DNA from: Acanthamoeba lenticulata
Taxonomy: Eukaryota > Discosea > Longamoebia > Acanthamoebidae
NCBI GenBank assembly: GCA_002179805.1
Contig: NAVB01000247.1
Location: 1 to 47,299 of the forward strand
Direction of reading: 5' to 3'
DNA: 47,299 nucleotides
Both the position numbers and the translations under genes were made by a program. Every line of letters starts with the position of its first letter. Within the stretch, counting starts at the first letter, position 1. Under the pieces are notes generated by a model. It searched no databases. It was not told the origin of the DNA and was given only the letters and a program-made list of their open reading frames with translations. This document shows, in pieces, positions 42,651 through 47,299 of the stretch.

Positions 42651-45600
42651 ATGAAGGGCGTGCTTCTTATCTTGGCGCTCTTGAGCGTGCTCTTGGCCGT
42701 GACGGCCGCCAAGACTTCGGGCAGGGTGAACGTCTTGCCCCCAATTGAAAACGACTTCACTGAGCACCATGGCTGGACCCTCAACAGGAAGCGGTCTGCC
42801 CATGATGAGCGCATGACCTTCTTCGTGGAACTCCAGTACTTCCTATCCCCTTTACTACGGGAGTCTCTTTCCCTTAGACAGTCTATTCTCCCTCGCACAG
42901 AACGGGCAAGGAAGACCAGATTGCTGAAGCTGCCGCCAGCGTCTCCAACCCCGAGTCGGCCTCCTACGGCAAGTACCTGTCCGCCAAAGAGCTCAGGTTT
43001 GGCGTCCTGGCGTCTCTGCCAGTTGCGCAGTTGGTTGACTCTCTCTGACCAGGGAGCTCGTTGCCGCCCCTGAGGAAGTGGAGAACCACGTTCGCTCATG
43101 GCTTCGCCGAGAAACCAGCAATGGTGAGCTCCTAGAAGTAGAAACTCTTGGAGACGTGCTGAAGGTACGCCCAGTATTCAGCACTGACGCGAATCGAAAT
43201 GTTGGTTGATTAATCAATCGATTCCTGGGCTCATCGATGGCGAAGGTCGAAACTACCGTGCGCAACACGGAACAGTTGTTCGACACGCAGGTGGCTGACT
43301 TTGTGCACACCGAGTCGAAGCGCACGGTTCGCCTCATGCGGAGAGGTTTGGCCTTGCTTTTATTGTTTCCTTTCACATGACTCGCTGACGAGTTGATGTT
43401 GATCGTGTGGTATGGACGTACAGGCGCCTCGATCCCCGCCGACGTGAGCGTCCACGTTCGTGCGGTGGTCGACTTTTCTGATGTGATGGCCCACAAGCAC
43501 GTCGTGGTGTCAGCTTACCAGGTACGTACGTGAGGCCTCCATGCTCCTTCGTCCTTCAGCTCACCAAGTTGCGGCACGATGACTCCCGGTTCATGTAGTC
43601 GAAGAAGAAGCAGCAACTTTTCTCCGTCGGGCCATCCGATCTCAAGCAGCGCTACAACGTCTCCGAGGACCTCGTCGCCACCTCTCAAGTGTCGCAGGTG
43701 CGTCCATCCGCCTCACGTTTGGTCGCCTTCTCCCAACATGTTCCATTCATCGTTTCTCTCGCATCCGACAGGGCTTCGTCTCGTTCAGTGACCTTTGGTC
43801 CAAGGACGCTCTACGTATGTTCTCCGAAAGTAATGAGCTTCCTGTCCCCGAGGTAGGACAAGTGGACGGCGTCGACTCCAACATCCCCTGCATGGTCACC
43901 CCCTGCGAAGCCTCTGGTAGCGCTTCCTCCTCCTCTTCCTCCACCTGCTTCTTCTTCGTCTTCTTCGCCTCACCCAGAGTGGCCAAAACTACGATTGTTC
44001 TTCAAACCTGCCGCAGGCGAGAGCGATCTCGATGTTCAGTACCTCACCGGCATGGCCCCCGGCGCCAGGACTCGCCAGCACAACAATGACAATGACTACT
44101 TCAGCCTATACTACTGGGCCGTCGAGGTGGCCATGTCAGAGGATCCGGCCATGGTGCGCCAAGTTGCAACTGATGATGAGTTTGTTTTGTGGTGTGACGT
44201 TGACGCAGCAGCTAATGACGACGCGGTGCAATCAGGTTTACTCGATCTCCTGGGGCATGGACGAATTGAGCCTCCACGGCAGACAGACGCACAGCATCAG
44301 GAGCACCGAGCCCAAGATGCAGTGGTTGGCCCTGCGCGGCGTCACCATCCTGGCCGCTTCAGGTGGACGACTTCTCTTGTCATTCATAAGACACGGTTGG
44401 CCTCTTCTGCGGCTGACCGACGTGACGACGCCCTCCCTAGGTGACACCGGTGCCGCTGGTTCGAGCGAGGCTTGCCCAGTCGACACGTACTGCCCGGTCG
44501 GAGGTTGCGAGCATGAGGAGACCCAATGTAAACCCTCTCGCCTTTTTTTATACTATTTTTATTTATTTATTTATTTATTTAATGACTTGGAGGATCTGAA
44601 ATGTCTCCCAAACCCACCCAGGCAAGCAGATTTTGGTCACCAACAAGTATGGCACTTTCAGCTTCCCATCGAGTACGGCTTTTCTATCGTTGTTATCGTG
44701 TCTTGTTTGTTCTCTTGATAACAACGAGATCCATCGCGATTCGTTCCTTTCGCCCACACAGCGGAGCCCTCGCGGTTCTACGAGGACTGGGAGCTGAACC
44801 CCATCAGGGAGTTCCTCAGACGCCAGAAGGGCTGCAACGCCCAGCTCGAAGTCGATGAGTGGGGTATCTTTTTCTACACAACCTTCAATGATGTCAGCTT
44901 GAGGAACACGCTTACGGCGCGGGCTGCGTTGCACAAACACACACACACACACACATAAAATACGCAGGCCAGTACTGGCTGTATTCTGAGTGCGAGTGCT
45001 CGCGGTTCAAGTACGTTGATCTCGGCACCGCGCGCTTCCGGTACCGCATTCACCGTCCCCCAAACCAAAAAATTCAGACGTCATATAATTAAGCGCTGGT
45101 TTCCTCAGGGAGTGGACCTCGGCGACCGCGGCCTGGCCCAAGTACATCAACAGCTATCCGGGCACGAGCGCCTGGGTCACCTCTGTTGGTGGCACCGAGT
45201 GGGATGATGATGGTACAGCTCCACCTCCCTGTTTTTCGAGATGATGACGATGACAATGATGATGATCGTGGCTGGTGATTTTGCTGGTGATTGTGTGAAG
45301 GCGAGGAGGTGGTCGCCACCTACGAGAAGCTCTCGTGGTACACGTCCGGTGGCGGCTTCTCGCGGGTCGTCACCCGCCCGTCGTGGCAGGACGACGAGGT
45401 GGCTGGCTATCTGGAGGATTCGTCCATCGCCTCGGAGCTTCCGCCCACCTCGACCTACCACGGCCAGGGTGAGCAACTCCTCTTCCCTCTTCTTCTTCTT
45501 CTTGATCTGCCGTGTACTCACAGCAGAAACCTTGCGGGGAGCAGGCCGCGCCTTCCCCGACATTAGCTTTGCGGGACACGGGTATCAGGTGGCCTACGGC

Positions 45601-46290
45601 GGTCGGTCTGCCACCGAGACTCCCCAGGTACGCTTGTATGTTGTCAGCCGTCATGCTTTGCTCGTGAGCTCAACATCTGTCTTTCTCTCCCTCTCTCTCT
45701 CTCTCTCTGGTGTTGTGTCCATTGCACACAGTGGTACAATTTTGACGGAACCAGCTGCAGCACCACCGCGCTGGCCGGCCTTATCACGCTCGCCAACCAG
45801 ATGCGGTTGGACGCGTACGCACCTCCTCGTGCTTCTGCGCGCGCTTGAGCGTGCGTCGAGTCAGAGAAAGAGAGAGAGAGAGAGAGAGAGGCGTGCTGTG
45901 TGCTGTGTGCTGTGTGCTGTGTGCTGAACTGCACTCTTTCTCCTTGTTTTGTTGGCCGGCCATATGCCGCCGCAGGGGCAAGCCTCCTCTCGGGTTCCTG
46001 AACCCGGTGCTCTACCAGATGGCGCAGGACTATCCGGGCGCCTTCACCGACGTGGTCACGGGCGACATCAAGTCCACCAATGGCTACGTCTGCGAGTACG
46101 GCTGGCCTGCCGCGACTGGCTGGGACGCCGCGAGCGGGGTACGTTCTCCCTCTTTAATCAATTCATGATCTTGGTCTCAAACACGATCGCCCTTCTCCAA
46201 CAACAACAACAGCTGGGTGTCCCCGTGTTCAACGCGATGGCCGACTACCTCGTCACCTTCGATGATCCCGCTGTCTCGGAGCGTCGTTAA
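42651..46290 (+). CDS. Sedolisin-family (S53) serine carboxyl peptidase, copy 2
   Basis: ATG 42651 (MKGVLLILALLSVLLAVTAA) gives a clear signal peptide. The propeptide follows over several exons (NRKRSAHDERMTFFVELQ, SNPESASYGKYLSAKEL, RELVAAPEEVENHVRSWL, VETTVRNTEQLFDTQV). The catalytic domain has the Glu/Asp pair in AGESDLDVQYLTG (about 44018-44055), GVTILAASG..GDTGAAG for the oxyanion Asp (across an intron near 44362-44440), VTSVGGTEWDDD, GRAFPDISFAG and the Ser in FDGTSCSTTALAG (about 45740-45780). PPLGFLNPVLYQM and GWDAASG|LGVP near the end hold the calcium-binding Asp. Stop 46288-46290. Compared with copy 1 it has a Cys-rich insertion (ACPVDTYCPVGGCEHEETQC), an extra block near 44760-45010 and a longer C-terminus, so it is a paralogue, not a fresh duplicate. 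About sixteen exons; some borders are approximate. Confidence 0.86.
45690..45925. repeat. Intronic microsatellites (CT)n, (AG)n and GTGTGCT iterations
   Basis: One intron of the second sedolisin starts with a CT run near 45690-45707. The next one carries an AG run near 45865-45891 followed by repeats of TGTGCTG to about 45925. The first two tracts are complementary and could pair in the transcript. They are likely to vary between strains. Confidence 0.8.
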
Positions 46291-46392
46291 GTTGGTCCCG
46301 AGCAGCAAGCCAACGCCTCATGGCCTCAAAAATGAAAATGAATATTTCGTGTGGCGCCCGTTAGCTACAAACATTGACCAATCGCGGGACGC

Positions 46393-47299
46393 TCAACTGG
46401 ATGGCAGCGCCCGCGGCGCCTGGCCCTCGGTGTTGTGCTCTACAACTTGGCCCATCGAGGCATCATCGACCTCCTCAATCGTGAGCAGCGGCCGGTAGGC
46501 CTCTTGTCCTTCGATCATCAGCGGCTGCGGCTGCGCAGGTACTGTGCACGCGTGGGTAATGGATCGTCGCCTGGTCAGCATCATCATGACCCCGTGCTGG
46601 TGGGAGGCCAAAGGACCCCAGAGCTGGCGTACGGGAAGCGGGCGAGTCGGGCATGGGGAACTCGATGGTGGGCGTGGTTTGCGTCTTCACGTCTTCGATC
46701 GCCAGCGGCTTGCCATTCTCATCCGTCCGAATCGTCATGACCGTGCGCGCTGTGTGTGATAGCGTGTGGTGAGAAAAAGCGGCAAAGCACAGAAAGGCGT
46801 CGGCCGCACCAGCGCTCACGCCGCTCTTTTTGGCCGCTTTCTTGGCCAGCTTCTTCACGCCGAGGCTCCTGTGTAAGGCTCCGCTGTCAGTGGACAAGGC
46901 AAGGCCGGTCCATCCAAGTGAATTGCGGCAGGTCGTACCGGACGTTGCTGACCGTCTGAACGATGTCGCCGCTCATGGCAAAGCCTTGACTCATGACCGT
47001 GGCGGCCTCCGAGCCGTACTTGTGCTGGACGATCGACACCGTGGCGCCGCTCGATGCCGACAGCACCGTGTGGCCGGCATTCTCCAGGGCCTCCCACACC
47101 GAGACCACTCCGCGCACCGTGGCGCCGCCCACGTCGACAGCCGACCGCACGGGGGCATACCCGGAGCCGCCACCGCCCTTTGGGGCGGCCATGGCCACGC
47201 CTCGGCCCACGAGCCGGCCGAGTCCCTCGGCGGCATAGACCAGCCCGTTCACGACCGCGCCCGAAGCTGCGCGCAACAATAATGTGAAAAGAAGTCAAA
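46393..47299 (-). CDS. Senescence-domain (spartin-like) protein, 5' part outside window
   Basis: The gene enters from the right edge. The first readable exon gives SGAVVNGLVYAAEGLGRLVG, then VRGVVSVWEALENAGHTVL and VSIVQHKYGSEAATVMSQG, then DIVQTVSNVRYDL. This helical, Gly/Ala-rich pattern with the HKYG segment matches the senescence domain of plant ERD7 and animal spartin, which associates with lipid droplets and membranes. Downstream exons read SLGVKKLAKKAAKKSGVSAG, then TVMTIRTDENGKPLAIEDVK, and a final exon IEGQEAYRPLLTIEEVDD with stop at 46393. The N-terminal MIT-like or other domains, if any, lie outside. It converges with the second sedolisin, leaving 102 bp between stops. Confidence 0.78.

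Overview
The window is nuclear DNA of a eukaryotic protist, most likely an amoebozoan close to Acanthamoeba castellanii. It is GC-rich and gene-dense, with about 19 protein genes in 47.3 kb. Almost every gene is cut by short GT..AG introns, often opening GTACG. Intergenic gaps are short and richer in A/T. The protein families (ankyrin-BTB, Rab2, Rho, PTEN, SMARCAL1, 20S proteasome beta, HscB, sedolisin, LOV-like PAS with nucleotidyl cyclase) fit Amoebozoa. I see no rRNA, tRNA, transposon, CRISPR or bacterial operon. The species call is inference; the eukaryotic nature and splicing are read from the sequence.

Layout, left to right: an ankyrin/BTB scaffold gene running off the left edge (1-4054, -); a secreted-type RCC1-repeat membrane protein (4363-6681, -); an RRG7/Mrr-like mitochondrial nuclease-fold protein (6960-7806, +); a long membrane protein ending in a ParB-like nuclease domain (7960-12644, -); an orphan protein ending in a CaaX-like motif (12861-14240, -), divergent by 49 bp from an atypical Rho GTPase with an apparent frameshift (14290-14866, +); a sedolisin protease (14977-17425, +); a membrane-anchored alpha/beta hydrolase with a His-rich tail (17505-19503, -); a small orphan (19714-20017, +); a Cys-rich orphan (20087-20710, -); a Rab2 GTPase with an unusual N-terminus (21135-22078, +); a rhodanese-DUSP phosphatase (22400-23642, -); an EF-hand light-chain-like protein (23922-24547, +); a RING multi-pass membrane protein (24719-26214, -); mitochondrial HscB (26575-27841, +); a SMARCAL1-type annealing helicase (28017-33186, +); a bZIP factor (33715-34981, +); proteasome beta-6 (35694-36567, -); a LOV-like PAS plus degenerate cyclase protein (36827-39539, +); PTEN (39924-42208, -); a second sedolisin (42651-46290, +); and a senescence-domain/spartin-like gene cut by the right edge (46393-end, -).

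The genes do not form one pathway. Recurring themes are membrane traffic and signalling (Rab2, Rho, PTEN, DUSP, PAS-cyclase), proteolysis (two sedolisins, proteasome, RING) and mitochondrial maintenance (HscB, RRG7-like). Most neighbours are divergent pairs sharing a short promoter or convergent pairs sharing a short 3' region.

The most unusual observations are: (1) a LOV-like PAS without its photoactive Cys, fused to a class III cyclase domain that has lost both metal-binding Asp and the catalytic Asn/Arg and is split by a large insertion; (2) a eukaryotic ParB-like nuclease domain at the end of a long, disordered, two-TM protein; (3) a Rab2 with a Cys-Cys pair at its N-terminus and none at its C-terminus; (4) an atypical Rho with an apparent frameshift just before a CaaX box, divergent from an orphan that also ends in a CaaX-like motif. 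Exon joins were made by eye and the exact junctions carry moderate uncertainty.
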